A stretch of DNA of 64,000 nucleotides from Hyphomonas chukchiensis (GCF_000682695.1 NZ_AWFG01000010.1:42192-106191), one strand, 5' to 3'. Counted from the stretch's first letter, positions 25,798-35,288 are shown. The notes: generated by a model not told the origin, from the letters alone. A program made the numbers and translations.

Positions 25798-26645
25798 GCG
25801 ACGGGTTCTTTTTTCCAGTGGGGCACCTGCCCCGCCAAAGTACCCATATCAATGCGCCGGGCCCCTATGGGCTCGGCGTAATACGTTTTGATACGGGTGA
25901 TCGCCTGCTCGAGCGGCTCGCGTGCGACGGCCATATGCCAGGCATTCGCATGCAGCAGATGGTGCGGGTCTGTCATGATACCGGCATGACCCTTCCAGAA
26001 GATGAGATCGCCCCGCTTGAGGGCGCCTGAGACCTTCCAGTCGACGATATCGTCTCCTGCCCAGGCATATTGCATGTCGCTGTCGCGCGGCAGGAGCACG
26101 CCAGCCGCCTCAAAGGCCTGCTGCGTCAGGCCGGTGCAATCGAGGCCCATACTGTCGCGTCCACCCCACCGGTAGGGCGTGTGGAGATAGGTTTCGGCGA
26201 CGGAGACCGGGTCCGCCTCCAGCGTTTCCAAGGGCGCGACATGGCGCGTGTGGATCCATCCGGCGCGACACTGGACGTATTGGCCCTCCGTTGCCCCCGG
26301 CGCCAACGTGGCGCCCCGGCTGAGCACGCACTGAACGGGCGCTTTCAGGTCCGGCGCTGCATAGGCGAAGGTTCGCAAGGCTGAGACTTTATGGGTGGGT
26401 GTGGCGATCTCTTCTGAAAGGTCTGATGCCAGGATCCAGCCGACATAGTGGTCGCGCCGGGAGCGCACCTTTGCGTAATCGCCTTGGCGCGCGAAGACAT
26501 CGACAATCTCGCCGAACAGGGCCTGCGTGGCCAGGCGCGCTGTGGCATCTGGCCCTTCCAGCAGGTCTGCTGTTCCAGTGATCACCTGAGAAGCCTGGGC
26601 CTGCCCTTCCGGACGGGCAAGGCGGCTGTCTGTAAGTTCGGGCAT
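25794..26645 (-). CDS. NlpC/P60 family cysteine peptidase
   Basis: 283 aa. Two N-terminal SH3-like segments (residues ~25-130) precede the C40 catalytic domain. The nucleophile is Cys170 in GLDCTGL, with histidines in WKGHAGIM and HANAWHM. These enzymes cut gamma-D-glutamyl-diamino acid bonds in peptidoglycan peptides. No signal peptide is seen, which suggests recycling of murein peptides in the cytoplasm. It lies 23 bp after a MarR-type gene on the same strand. Confidence 0.87.
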   Translation of the reverse strand: MPELTDSRLARPEGQAQASQVITGTADLLEGPDATARLATQALFGEIVDVFARQGDYAKVRSRRDHYVGWILASDLSEEIATPTHKVSALRTFAYAAPDLKAPVQCVLSRGATLAPGATEGQYVQCRAGWIHTRHVAPLETLEADPVSVAETYLHTPYRWGGRDSMGLDCTGLTQQAFEAAGVLLPRDSDMQYAWAGDDIVDWKVSGALKRGDLIFWKGHAGIMTDPHHLLHANAWHMAVAREPLEQAITRIKTYYAEPIGARRIDMGTLAGQVPHWKKEPVA

Positions 26646-26668
26646 ATTCGGGCCTCGGCAAGCGGCGC

Positions 26669-27058
26669 CTAGGCAGCTGCGGTCGACTTCCCGCCGCGCC
26701 GTGGCGTCATGGTTTCGTCAGTTTCGCCTGAAGCTGCGGCCATAACAAGACCGGCAAAGGACCGAAGATAGGTCATTCCGGCAGGCGTGCGCTCAATGAA
26801 GATGTTACGCAGGTCATTGTCATCCTTGATGCGGCGGATGAAATCGAGCCGGGAAAGCGTGTCGAGGGCACGCGTGACGGCTGGTTTGGCAATGTCGAGA
26901 TGGTCGGCCAGCCCACGAACCGTGTGCGGGCCGGGAACAAGCGCGATGGTCATGAGAATGGCCTGCTGGCGCGCCGTCAAATCCGGCGCATCCGAACGCA
27001 CTGAGGCTGTTACCGCCCGCCGCCAAAGCTCCAGTCCGCCGCGTTCCGACAATTCCAT
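26669..27058 (-). CDS. MarR-like winged-helix regulator
   Basis: 129 aa. The winged helix is visible as TARQQAILMTIAL...VRGLADHLDIAKPAVTRALDTLSRLDFIRRIKDDNDLRN. GAGGATATG precedes the ATG. A 21-bp inverted repeat overlaps its promoter. The NlpC/P60 gene follows in the same direction, and zur is divergent. Confidence 0.8.
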   Translation of the reverse strand: MELSERGGLELWRRAVTASVRSDAPDLTARQQAILMTIALVPGPHTVRGLADHLDIAKPAVTRALDTLSRLDFIRRIKDDNDLRNIFIERTPAGMTYLRSFAGLVMAAASGETDETMTPRRGGKSTAAA

Positions 27059-27072
27059 CTACATATCCTCTT

Positions 27073-27093
27073 GATTCGCCTCAGAAACGAATC
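27073..27093. promoter_or_regulatory. Inverted repeat, candidate MarR operator
   Basis: GATTCG and CGAATC are perfect six-base arms separated by nine bases. They lie 15 bp upstream of the MarR-like gene in the region shared with zur. Autoregulation is possible. Confidence 0.35.
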
Positions 27094-27183
27094 TCGGGTG
27101 ATTTGCGAAGGCCGTCCAGACCGGAAACAGGCGTTAACCGCTTGCCTCTTCACATTGGCACCAAAACACACGACATTGCGGGC

Positions 27184-27669
27184 ATGGCCACTGCACACAC
27201 ACACGATCACATTCACGCCAACACGCCCTGCAGCCCGCAGGATGTGGAGACGTTCCTGAATGACGCCGAAGCGCTGGTGATGCGCCGCGGCGCGCGGATG
27301 ACGCGTATCCGTCGCAAAGTCCTGCGCCTGTTGCTGGAAAGCGCCGAGCCCGCCAAGGCCTATGACCTGCTGGCGAACCTCGACGGCGAAGGATCGGCCA
27401 AGCCACCCACAGTCTATCGCGCGCTCGACTTTCTTCAGGAGGCCGGTCTCGCCCACAAGATCGAAAGCCTCAACGCCTATGTCCCTTGCGGGCATACGAG
27501 CCACAGCCATTCGGCCGTATTCCTGATCTGCGATACGTGCGGTGGCGCCGAGGAGCTGCACGCGGTTGCGACAAGCGACGCGCTGAAAGACGAAACGGCC
27601 GCTGCAGGCTTCAAAATGACGCGCGCCGTTGTTGAAGTGCGCGGCACCTGCCGGGATTGTAACGCGTGA
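27184..27669 (+). CDS. zur: Fur family zinc uptake regulator Zur
   Basis: 161 aa. A His-rich N-terminus (HTHDHIH) is followed by a winged helix (RRKVLRLLLE, KPPTVYRALDFLQEAGL). The C-terminal domain holds CGHTSHSH, CDTCGG and a final CRDC, giving the structural zinc cysteine pairs typical of Zur. It represses zinc import genes when zinc is plentiful. The ATG at 27184 is preferred over the frame extension to 27103. The next gene starts within its stop codon. Confidence 0.85.
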   Translation: MATAHTHDHIHANTPCSPQDVETFLNDAEALVMRRGARMTRIRRKVLRLLLESAEPAKAYDLLANLDGEGSAKPPTVYRALDFLQEAGLAHKIESLNAYVPCGHTSHSHSAVFLICDTCGGAEELHAVATSDALKDETAAAGFKMTRAVVEVRGTCRDCNA

Positions 27670-28589
27670 TCACACTTTGGCGGGGCAGTTGCAATCAATG
27701 GGATTGCGACGAGATGGGCCACATGAATGTGCGCCTATATGTCGAGAAGCAGGTTGAGGGGCTGGCCTCTTTCGCCCATGCGCTGGACATGCCGCAGGCC
27801 TTCCAGCAAAGCGCGCCCTCCACGCTCGTGCCGGTCGATCAGCATGTCCGCTTCATCCGCGAAGTGCTGCCGGGCCGCCCGATCAGCATGCAAGGCTGTG
27901 TCGTCAGCGTCGGCGAGAGTGATGCCGTCATCTATCAGGAACTTCGCCACAGCGATGGCGCCCTCTCGGCCGCCTTCCTGACGCGCGTTGCACATGTCGA
28001 TACCAAAGCCCGCGAACGCTTCGCGTGGAGCACGCGCGCCCGTGCGGCGCTTGAGGCGCACATCGATACGCCGCCCGCCGAAGCGGCGCCCCGCTCCTTC
28101 GATCCCGATGCCCCTGCCCTGTCGACGACCGACATCAACATTGCGACGGCCCGAGACCTTGGCATTCCCATGATCGGCAAGGGCGCCGTGCCGCAGCATC
28201 ATCTGGATGTGCACGGATGCATGTCGCCTTCCTGGATCATCGGGCGGATTTCCGACAGCGTGCCAAACCTGCTGTACGATTGGCGCAAGCGCGTGGCCGA
28301 GGCCGCTGGCGGCGTGCGCATGGGTGCGGCGGTGCTTGAAAACAGGCTGCGCTACCACCGCTGGCCCAAGGCGGGCGACCTTTACGAGATCCACACCTCG
28401 CTCGGCTCAACAGCCGAGAAGACGCATTCTCTGGTACACTGGGTCATGGACCCCGTAACAGGCCTGCCATGGGCCACCAGCCAGGTCGTGGCGATTACGC
28501 TGGACCTTGACGCGCGCAAGGCCATCGCAACGCCTCCTGCCATGCTGGAAGACCTTGAGCGGATCGCCCCGCGCGGCCTCAGCCTCTAG
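27666..28589 (+). CDS. Double hot-dog acyl-CoA thioesterase-like protein
   Basis: 307 aa made of two hot-dog halves. The first begins with NQWDCDEMGHMNVRLYVEK, the pattern of 4-hydroxybenzoyl-CoA thioesterase-like enzymes with catalytic Asp. The second contains HGCMSPSWIIGRISD. It probably hydrolyses or binds an acyl-CoA of unknown identity. The start is GTG within the GTGA overlap with zur, so translation is coupled. Its stop is the CTAG shared with the aminotransferase gene. Confidence 0.75.
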   Translation: MITLWRGSCNQWDCDEMGHMNVRLYVEKQVEGLASFAHALDMPQAFQQSAPSTLVPVDQHVRFIREVLPGRPISMQGCVVSVGESDAVIYQELRHSDGALSAAFLTRVAHVDTKARERFAWSTRARAALEAHIDTPPAEAAPRSFDPDAPALSTTDINIATARDLGIPMIGKGAVPQHHLDVHGCMSPSWIIGRISDSVPNLLYDWRKRVAEAAGGVRMGAAVLENRLRYHRWPKAGDLYEIHTSLGSTAEKTHSLVHWVMDPVTGLPWATSQVVAITLDLDARKAIATPPAMLEDLERIAPRGLSL

Positions 28590-29782
28590 AGATATTCGGC
28601 CAGGATTTCCGCTATGCGCGGGATATCGGCCTGCCGCAGGCCGGCAATGTTCATGCGGCCCGAGGATGGCAGATAAAGGCCATGACGCTCACGCATTTCG
28701 ACCGTTGCTTCCGGCGTGACCGGAACCTGGCTGAACATGCCGTTCTGGCTGGCAAGCGCGGCAAGGCGGTTGGAGCCTGTACGGGCAACCAGTTCATCTG
28801 AAAGCGATTTGCGAAGGCCGATCATGCGTTCGCGCATCTCGGTCAATTCGGCCTCCCATTCGGCGCGCAGTTCGGGATTGCCGAGGATCGTCGCCACGAT
28901 AGCCGGGCCGTGGGCGGGTGGCATGGAATAGCTGGTGCGGGAAATGTCGGCCACATGGGTCATCACGGCCTGCGCAGCCCGGGCGGTATAGGCCTGGCCG
29001 AGGAAACAGCCGGCGCGCTCACGATAGAGACCGAAATTCTTCGAGCAGGAATAGGAGACCGTCGAGTCTTCGGCGATCTGGAGGAAAAGGCGCGCGCCTT
29101 CCATGTCGGCATCAAGGCCGCTGGCAAAGCCGTGATAGGCGATATCGAGCATAGGGATCACACCGCGCTCGACGGTCAGCATGGCCAGATCGATCCATTG
29201 CTTGACGCTCAGGTCTATGCCGGTCGGGTTGTGGCACGGGCCCTGGATGATGATGCCATCGCCGCGTTTTGTTTGCGACAGGCTGGCCATCAGGCCTTCG
29301 AAGTCGACCTTGCCAGTTTCCGGATCGGCATAGTCATACTCGGCGACGGCCAAGCCGGTATTCTTGATCAGAGCAGGATGGTTCGGCCATGTCGGGCGGC
29401 TGACCCAGACGGTCTTCACGCCGAGACGCCGCATAAGGCCGACGCCCAGATAGAGCGCGCCGCAGCCGCCGGGCGTCGCCAGCGAAACGAGACGCCCCTT
29501 CTCGATCAGGTGCGAGCTATCGCCGAACACGAAGCGCTCAATCGCGGCACAGAAATCCGCGTTGCCGCGCGGGCCTTCGTAAACCTTGGTTGTCTGCTGT
29601 TGCAGGATGATCGCCTCCGCCTTGGCGGCGGCCGACATGACAGGCGTCTGGCCAGCGTCATCCTTGTAGACTCCCACACCGAGATCGAACTTCTCGGCAC
29701 GCTTGTCTTCGCGATAGGCGGTCATCAGACCGAGCAAGGCGTCGGGCGCAAGAGCCGTGAGGGATTCGAAGGCGGGGTTCAT
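28586..29782 (-). CDS. Aromatic/aspartate aminotransferase, class I
   Basis: 398 aa PLP enzyme of the TyrB/AspC type. The lysine that binds PLP is in SCSKNFGLYRERAG. PCHNPTGID and LDIAYHGFASG form the cofactor site, and the C-terminal GRMNIAGL carries the substrate-carboxylate arginine. It is well suited to convert tyrosine or phenylalanine to the keto acid used by Hpd encoded 5 kb away. A sequence upstream of its start resembles the operator of the hpd operon. Confidence 0.87.
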   Translation of the reverse strand: MNPAFESLTALAPDALLGLMTAYREDKRAEKFDLGVGVYKDDAGQTPVMSAAAKAEAIILQQQTTKVYEGPRGNADFCAAIERFVFGDSSHLIEKGRLVSLATPGGCGALYLGVGLMRRLGVKTVWVSRPTWPNHPALIKNTGLAVAEYDYADPETGKVDFEGLMASLSQTKRGDGIIIQGPCHNPTGIDLSVKQWIDLAMLTVERGVIPMLDIAYHGFASGLDADMEGARLFLQIAEDSTVSYSCSKNFGLYRERAGCFLGQAYTARAAQAVMTHVADISRTSYSMPPAHGPAIVATILGNPELRAEWEAELTEMRERMIGLRKSLSDELVARTGSNRLAALASQNGMFSQVPVTPEATVEMRERHGLYLPSSGRMNIAGLRQADIPRIAEILAEYL

Positions 29783-29804
29783 GATGTGTCCAGTTCAGGC
29801 GAGA

Positions 29805-29822
29805 TAGTTTCAAACGCAACCA
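29805..29822. promoter_or_regulatory. Sequence resembling the hpd-operon MarR operator
   Basis: TAGTTTCAAACGCAACCA agrees with 14 of 18 positions of the operator at 35271-35288. It lies 23 bp upstream of the aminotransferase start. Its own dyad symmetry is only partial. Confidence 0.4.
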
Positions 29823-29927
29823 ATAAGCAGGTATGCCTCTTCTCGCAACATCAGAGGTGCGCGGGCGGAACAAGCAGGCCTTGAAGCAGTAATCCCATTA
29901 GCGCTGTCGCGCACTGATGGGAAACAT

Positions 29928-30743
29928 ATGGTCAAAAACCTCAACACCGCACTGGGCTGGCTGATGCGGGCGGGCTATGCCGCGCGCGGCCTGGTCTACC
30001 TTGTGGTTGGCGCGCTGGCCCTGTTTGCGGCCATCAACGGCGGTGAAGCCGAAGGCACGACAGGTGCACTGGCCTATATTTTCAAACGCCCGCTTGGCGC
30101 CTTCCTTCTGGCATTCGTTGCTGCAGGCCTCTTCGCCTACACGCTGTGGCGCCTCGTCGACGGCTTGATGGATCTTGAGAATGAAGGCGACGATGCCGAA
30201 GGCTATGCCAACCGGGCCGGGCAGATCATGTCGGGCCTCACTCACGCCGTGCTCGGCGTATCTGCGCTAACCATTCTCTGGAAAGGCCATGCCAGCGATG
30301 ACGGCAACTCGGCCGCCAACTGGAGCGCCATGCTGATGCAACATCCGGCGGGACGCGCCTTGGTCATCGCGGCGGGGGCAACAACGCTCGGCGTCGGGAT
30401 ATATCTCTTCATCAAGGCTTGGCAGGCGTCCTATCGCAAGGACATTCGCTGCACCCCGGTGACGGAACGGCTGGCACCCTTCCTGCGCTATGGCCTCGCG
30501 GCCCATGGCTTCGTCCTGCTGATCGTCGGCGGGCTGATCCTCTATGCGGGCCTCACCGCCCATGCCGAGCATGCCGTGGGCTTTGGCGAAGCATTGGAGA
30601 AGCTGGAGACACAACCCTTCGGGCGGACATTGCTCGGCGCAACCGGCGTGGGCCTGATGGGCTTTGCGCTCTATTGCTTCGTGCTGTCGCGTTACCGGAT
30701 CGTGCCGCGCCTCGCGCCATCGGACCTGCCGACGCTGGGTTGA
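29928..30743 (+). CDS. DUF1206 membrane protein
   Basis: 271 aa with six hydrophobic segments arranged as three repeats of a two-helix unit. Each unit opens with an R-x-G-Y/L-A-A-R/H-G-type motif (MRAGYAARGLVYLVVG, RAGQIMSGLTHAVLG, LRYGLAAHGFVLLIVG). This is the DUF1206 architecture, and its function is unknown. It is divergent from the aminotransferase gene. Confidence 0.85.
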   Translation: MVKNLNTALGWLMRAGYAARGLVYLVVGALALFAAINGGEAEGTTGALAYIFKRPLGAFLLAFVAAGLFAYTLWRLVDGLMDLENEGDDAEGYANRAGQIMSGLTHAVLGVSALTILWKGHASDDGNSAANWSAMLMQHPAGRALVIAAGATTLGVGIYLFIKAWQASYRKDIRCTPVTERLAPFLRYGLAAHGFVLLIVGGLILYAGLTAHAEHAVGFGEALEKLETQPFGRTLLGATGVGLMGFALYCFVLSRYRIVPRLAPSDLPTLG

Positions 30744-30813
30744 GAAAATGATCATTGCGATTTGCGCTGTGATGATCATCTATTCTCGGAAACAAGAGTG
30801 AGAGGAAATGCCG

Positions 30814-31110
30814 ATGTCTGCTTACGTGATCCTGATCCGAGACCGCCTGCGCGATGAAGAAGCGATGGCCCGCTATGCCGCGGCCGCCGGGGCCGCGCGC
30901 GGGGATCACAAGATCACACCGCTCGCCTTCTATGGCGCCCATGAAGTGCGCGAAGGCGCAGACGCCGATGGCGTGGTGATCCTCAGCTTCCCGGACATGG
31001 CAGCAGCCAAGGCCTGGTATGACAGCCCGGAATATACAGCGGCCCGGGAACACAGGTTCCAGGCCGCTGATTACCGCGTGATCTTCGTTGAAGGCGTTCC
31101 GGCCAGCTAG
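30814..31110 (+). CDS. DUF1330 family protein
   Basis: 98 aa ferredoxin-like dimeric alpha/beta barrel type protein. The family pattern [18 protein letters not shown]...[26 protein letters not shown] is clear. The biochemical role is unknown. The ATG at 30814 is better spaced from GAGAGG than the ATG at 30808. It overlaps the convergent scoB gene within CTAG. Confidence 0.87.
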   Translation: MSAYVILIRDRLRDEEAMARYAAAAGAARGDHKITPLAFYGAHEVREGADADGVVILSFPDMAAAKAWYDSPEYTAAREHRFQAADYRVIFVEGVPAS

Positions 31111-31736
31111 TCGACGAGCGTCGCTTCGGTCTTGGACTTCACTTCGTCCATGGTCACGCCCGGCGCGAGCTCGATCACTTTCAGGCCGCCGGGCACCACG
31201 TCCATGACGCAGAGATCGGTGATGATCCGGTCGACAACGGCCTTGCCGGTGAGCGGCAGGGTGCATTCCTTCAACACCTTGGTCTCGCCTTTCTTGTTGG
31301 CGTGATCCATCACGACGACGATGCGCTTGACGCCGGCGACGAGGTCCATTGCGCCGCCCATGCCCTTGACCAGCTTGCCGGGGATCATCCAGTTGGCGAG
31401 ATCGCCATTCTCGGCCACTTCCATGGCACCGAGGATGGCGAGGTTGATATGGCCGCCGCGGATCATCGCGAAGCTCGTGGCGCTGTCGAAGAAGCTGGAG
31501 CGTGGCAAGGTGGTGATCGTCTGCTTGCCGGCATTGATGAGGTCCGGGTCTTCTTCGCCTTCATAGGGGAACGGGCCCATGCCGAGCATGCCGTTCTCCG
31601 ACTGGAGCGTTACGTCAACGCCTTCAGGGATGTGGTTTGCCACCATCGTGGGAATGCCGATGCCAAGGTTCACATAGAACCCGTCTTCCAGTTCCTGCGC
31701 GGCGCGGGCCGCCATGTCGTCACGTGTCCAGGGCAT
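31107..31736 (-). CDS. scoB: 3-oxoacid CoA-transferase subunit B
   Basis: 209 aa. With ScoA it transfers CoA from succinyl-CoA to acetoacetate. The catalytic glutamate lies in [10 protein letters not shown], and [14 protein letters not shown] and [18 protein letters not shown] are family segments. It starts one base inside the scoA stop (TAATG). As last gene of the tyrosine degradation operon it activates the acetoacetate released by fumarylacetoacetase. Confidence 0.93.
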   Translation of the reverse strand: MPWTRDDMAARAAQELEDGFYVNLGIGIPTMVANHIPEGVDVTLQSENGMLGMGPFPYEGEEDPDLINAGKQTITTLPRSSFFDSATSFAMIRGGHINLAILGAMEVAENGDLANWMIPGKLVKGMGGAMDLVAGVKRIVVVMDHANKKGETKVLKECTLPLTGKAVVDRIITDLCVMDVVPGGLKVIELAPGVTMDEVKSKTEATLVD

Positions 31737-32443
31737 TAGTGGGCCTCCCGCTTGCGTGTGGTTCGCTGCTCGATGCGCTTTTCGAAAGTGCACTTGACGA
31801 TGCGCTGGACGAAGACGCCCGGCAGGTGGATTTCGTCCGGGTCGAGATCGCCCGTGGGCACAATTTCCTCGACCTCGGCCACGGTTACCTTACCGGCCAT
31901 GGCCATCGGCGGATTGAAGTTGCGGGCGGTCTTGTTGAAGATCAGGTTGCCCTGCGTGTCGGCCTTCTCGGCCTTGACGATAGAGAGGTCGGACACGAGG
32001 CCTGTTTCGAGGATATAGGTCTCGCCATTGAATTCGCGGTGTTCCTTGCCGTCGGCGATGATCGTGCCGACGCCGGTCTTTGTGTAGAAGCCGGGAATGC
32101 CTGCGCCGCCGGCGCGGCAGCGTTCGGCCAGCGTGCCTTGCGGGTTGAATTCGAGTTCCAGTTCGCCGGAGAGATACTGGCGCTCGAACTCCTTGTTCTC
32201 ACCGACATAGGACGAGATCATCTTCTTGATCTGACGCGTCGCAAGCAGCAGGCCGAGGCCAAAACCATCAACGCCCGCATTGTTCGAGATCGCCGTGATA
32301 TCCTTCACGCCGCTGTCGCGAAGCGCCGCGATCAGGTTTTCAGGAATGCCGCAGAGGCCGAAGCCCCCGGCCATAACGGTCATGCCGTCGAATGTGAGGC
32401 CTTCGAGAGCCTCTGCTGCCGTCTTGTAAACCTTGCTCGCCAT
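31736..32443 (-). CDS. scoA: 3-oxoacid CoA-transferase subunit A
   Basis: 235 aa. The glycine-rich CoA-binding segment [13 protein letters not shown] and the [16 protein letters not shown] motif identify subunit A. Its ATG overlaps the stop of the fumarylacetoacetase gene (TGATG) and its stop overlaps scoB, so all three are translationally coupled. Confidence 0.93.
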   Translation of the reverse strand: MASKVYKTAAEALEGLTFDGMTVMAGGFGLCGIPENLIAALRDSGVKDITAISNNAGVDGFGLGLLLATRQIKKMISSYVGENKEFERQYLSGELELEFNPQGTLAERCRAGGAGIPGFYTKTGVGTIIADGKEHREFNGETYILETGLVSDLSIVKAEKADTQGNLIFNKTARNFNPPMAMAGKVTVAEVEEIVPTGDLDPDEIHLPGVFVQRIVKCTFEKRIEQRTTRKREAH

Positions 32444-33453
32444 CAGGCTGATGCCACCTTCTGCTCAATTGCGCCGAAAATCGAATGGCCTTCGCCATCC
32501 AGCATTTCAATGCGTACCACATCGCCGGGAGACATGAAGGGGGTCTCGGGTGCATTTTTCAACAATTGTTGAATCATGCGGATTTCCGCGATGCAGGAAT
32601 AGCCGCGACCGCCCTCGCCGACCGGCTTGCCGGGGCCGCCATCCTCGCCCTTGTTGGAGACTGTCCCGGAGCCGATGACCGTGCCAGCGCTCAGCGGCCG
32701 GGTCTTTGCGGCATGAGAGACAAGGCGCGCGAGGCTGAACGTGGCGTCCTGCCCGGCTTCGGCACGGCCAAAGGCTTCGCCATTATAGTCCACACGCAGC
32801 GGCAGATGTACCAGGCTGCCTTTCCAGGCAGTGCCGAGTTCTTCCGGCGTGACGGCGACGGGGCTGAAAGCGCTTGGTGGCTTGGACTGGAAGAAGCCGA
32901 AGCCCTTGGCGAGTTCGCCGGGGATAAGGCCGCGCAGCGAAACGTCATTGCAGAGGAGGACGAGCTTGATGTGGCCAGCGGCGTCTTTCTCGGAGACACC
33001 GGCAGGCACATCATCGGTGATAACGGCGATTTCGCCTTCCATGTCGCAGCCCCAGCTCTGGTCGCCGAGGGGGATGTCATCACGGGGGCCAAGGAAAGCA
33101 TCGGAGCCGCCCTGGTACATCAGCGGATCATCATAGAAGCTTTCGGGCACTTCGGCGCCACGTGCCGCGCGGACCAGTTCGACATGGTTGATATAGGCCG
33201 AGCCATCGGCCCATTGATAGGCGCGCGGCAGCGGGCTTTCGCAGTCATGCTCGTGGAAACGGAAGGTCGGCACCGAACCAATTTCCACCTGCTCGGCCAG
33301 CTGCTGCAGCTGGGGCGCATAGACGGCCCAGTTGTCGAGCGCGGCCTGAAGCGTCGGCACAATGCGCGCGGCGTCTGTGCATTTGGTGAGGTCCTTGGAG
33401 ACAACGACAAGGCGGCCATCGCGGGCGCCGTTCTTGAGGGTGGCAAGTTTCAT
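32443..33453 (-). CDS. Fumarylacetoacetate hydrolase family protein
   Basis: 336 aa. It splits fumarylacetoacetate into fumarate and acetoacetate at the end of tyrosine catabolism. The metal-binding acidic residues lie in [11 protein letters not shown], the substrate loop in LCNDVSLRG, and [13 protein letters not shown] is conserved in the family. It is shorter than animal FAH and of the bacterial type. It is encoded between a VOC gene (upstream, 137-bp gap) and scoA. Confidence 0.9.
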   Translation of the reverse strand: MKLATLKNGARDGRLVVVSKDLTKCTDAARIVPTLQAALDNWAVYAPQLQQLAEQVEIGSVPTFRFHEHDCESPLPRAYQWADGSAYINHVELVRAARGAEVPESFYDDPLMYQGGSDAFLGPRDDIPLGDQSWGCDMEGEIAVITDDVPAGVSEKDAAGHIKLVLLCNDVSLRGLIPGELAKGFGFFQSKPPSAFSPVAVTPEELGTAWKGSLVHLPLRVDYNGEAFGRAEAGQDATFSLARLVSHAAKTRPLSAGTVIGSGTVSNKGEDGGPGKPVGEGGRGYSCIAEIRMIQQLLKNAPETPFMSPGDVVRIEMLDGEGHSIFGAIEQKVASA

Positions 33454-33477
33454 GTGCGGTCCTGTTCTTTTTACACC

Positions 33478-33506
33478 CTCATCCCGAGCAAAGCGTAAGG
33501 GACGAG
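33478..33506. repeat. Short imperfect inverted repeat in the operon gap
   Basis: CTCATCCC and GGGACGAG form an eight-pair arm with one mismatch around a 13-base loop. It resembles the small dispersed intergenic repeats common in alphaproteobacteria. A second stretch, CTTCGCTCAGGAT, lies at about 33564 in the same 137-bp gap. Copy number cannot be judged from this window. Confidence 0.4.
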
Positions 33507-33590
33507 AGTGGGGCTCCCTGAAAGTAAATGTATGGCATATCGCCCGCCGCGCGTCCTTCGCCTTCGCTCAGGATAAGCGGCTACGGGAAA

Positions 33591-34142
33591 TCAGTGGCTT
33601 TCCGTCTCGATCTTTTCGTGCAGCCAGGCAGCATGTTTTGGGGCCTTCTTCGTGCGGCTCCACTCTTCCAGCATCTCCGGCGCAACGCGCTTCAGCTCGG
33701 CCATCTGTTCCGGCGTGCCGGTATTGCAGGCGAGCTCAAGCCGATGACCGTTGGGGTCGAAGAAGTAGATCGAGCGGAAGATGCCGTGATTGGTCGGGCC
33801 GATCACATCGAGGCCGTGCGCTTCGGCGCGCGTCTTGGCATTCAGCAGGTCGTCCATCGTGGCGACCTTGAAGGCGATATGCTGGACCCATTGCGGCGTG
33901 TTGTGATCGCGGTCCATGTCCGGCTGCTCGGGCAGCTCGAAGAAGGCGAGCACATTGCCGTTCCCGGCATCGAGGAAGATGTGCATGTAGGGATCATAGG
34001 CCCCGGTCGAGGGCACATGATCCTCCGCGATGGCGAGCTGGAAATCCATGCCGAGCACATCGTGATAGAACTCGACCGTTTCCTTCGCATCCTTGCAGCG
34101 ATAGGCGACGTGATGGACGCCGCCGAGCTTGGGGGCATCCAT
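33591..34142 (-). CDS. VOC family metalloprotein in the tyrosine operon
   Basis: 183 aa with paired beta-alpha-beta-beta-beta modules of the glyoxalase/extradiol dioxygenase superfamily. Candidate metal ligands are His11 (GVHHVAY), His88 (VQHIAFKV) and Glu136 (GHRLELACN), so a metal site appears intact. Its start overlaps the hpd stop (TGATG). The reaction is unknown. The operon lacks a recognisable homogentisate 1,2-dioxygenase and maleylacetoacetate isomerase, and this protein stands where they would be expected. Confidence 0.8.
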   Translation of the reverse strand: MDAPKLGGVHHVAYRCKDAKETVEFYHDVLGMDFQLAIAEDHVPSTGAYDPYMHIFLDAGNGNVLAFFELPEQPDMDRDHNTPQWVQHIAFKVATMDDLLNAKTRAEAHGLDVIGPTNHGIFRSIYFFDPNGHRLELACNTGTPEQMAELKRVAPEMLEEWSRTKKAPKHAAWLHEKIETESH

Positions 34143-35242
34143 CAGGCCTTCTCCTCGACCTTCAACACACCGCGCTCGACCTGGTCGCGCTCCATGCTTT
34201 CGAACAATGCCTTGAAGTTGCCTTCGCCGAAACCGTCCTTGTAGTCGCCCTTGCGCTGGATGAATTCGAAGAAGACAGGGCCGACCTGGGCTTGCGCGAA
34301 GATCTGCAGCAGGAGGCGTGGCTCGCCGCCTTCGGTTGTGCCGTCGAGCAGGATGCCGCGCATCTGCAGCTCGTCGACAGGCTGGCTATGGCCGGGAAGA
34401 CGGCCATCGAGCATTTCGTAATAGGCGGCTGGCGGCGCGGTCATGAAGGGCACGCCAAGCGCCTTCAGGCGGTCCCAGCAGGCGACGAGGTCGTCGCAGA
34501 TGAGGGCGATGTGCTGGATGCCTTCGCCGTTGAACTCGCGCAGGAATTCCTCGATCTGGCCCTTGCCGCCTTCGCCCTCTTCGTTGAGCGGGATGCGGAT
34601 CTTGCCGTCCGGCGCCGTGAGCGCCTTGGAGGTGAGGCCGGTATACTCGCCCTTGATGTCGAAATAGCGGATTTCGCGGAAGTTGAAGAGCTTCTCGTAG
34701 AAGTCCGCCCAATATTTCATGCGGCCGCCATAGACATTGTGCGTCAGGTGATCGACGAGCTTGAAACCTGCACCCTTGGGCTGACTGTCCACGCCGGGCA
34801 GGTATTCGAAGTCGATGTCGTAGATCGAGAGTTCATTCTTGCCGGTGTCATAGCGGTCGATGAGGTAAATGATCGAATTGCCGATGCCGCGGATGCCGGG
34901 GATGTGCAGCTCCATCGGGCCGGTGCGCATTTCGACGGGCTCGGCGCCCTGTTTCAGCAAATGGTCATAGGCCTTGCGGGCATCCCGTACGCGGAAGCCC
35001 ATGCCGCAGGCCGAGGGGCCATGCTCGCGGCTGAAATACCAGGCCGGGGATTTCGGCTCGTAATTGGTGATCAGGTTGATGCCGCCCTGGCGCCAGAGTT
35101 CGACGTCCTTCGAGCGGTGACGCGCCACTTTCGTGAAGCCGATGGTTTCGAACACTTTCTCGAGGTGGCCCTTTTCCGGGGCGGAGAATTCAATGAACTC
35201 GAAGCCATCAAGCCCGGCGGGGTTGTCAAACAGGTCGGCCAT
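34142..35242 (-). CDS. hpd: 4-hydroxyphenylpyruvate dioxygenase
   Basis: 366 aa. It converts 4-hydroxyphenylpyruvate to homogentisate. The iron ligands are His165 (LVDHLTHNV), His244 ([10 protein letters not shown]) and Glu326 ([10 protein letters not shown]), and the C-terminal [15 protein letters not shown] gate helix is present. GAGGAG precedes the ATG. It is the first gene of a five-gene operon. A MarR-type palindrome lies 28 bp upstream, shared with a divergent MarR gene. Confidence 0.95.
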   Translation of the reverse strand: MADLFDNPAGLDGFEFIEFSAPEKGHLEKVFETIGFTKVARHRSKDVELWRQGGINLITNYEPKSPAWYFSREHGPSACGMGFRVRDARKAYDHLLKQGAEPVEMRTGPMELHIPGIRGIGNSIIYLIDRYDTGKNELSIYDIDFEYLPGVDSQPKGAGFKLVDHLTHNVYGGRMKYWADFYEKLFNFREIRYFDIKGEYTGLTSKALTAPDGKIRIPLNEEGEGGKGQIEEFLREFNGEGIQHIALICDDLVACWDRLKALGVPFMTAPPAAYYEMLDGRLPGHSQPVDELQMRGILLDGTTEGGEPRLLLQIFAQAQVGPVFFEFIQRKGDYKDGFGEGNFKALFESMERDQVERGVLKVEEKA

Positions 35243-35270
35243 GGTTCACTCCTCTGGTGATGCAATAATA

Positions 35271-35288
35271 TAGTTTCATATGTAACTA
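35271..35288. promoter_or_regulatory. MarR-type operator between hpd and marR
   Basis: TAGTTTCATATGTAACTA is an 18-bp palindrome with a single mismatched pair, centred on CATATG. It lies midway between the divergent hpd and MarR starts, the classical place for an autoregulated repressor. Confidence 0.8.
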
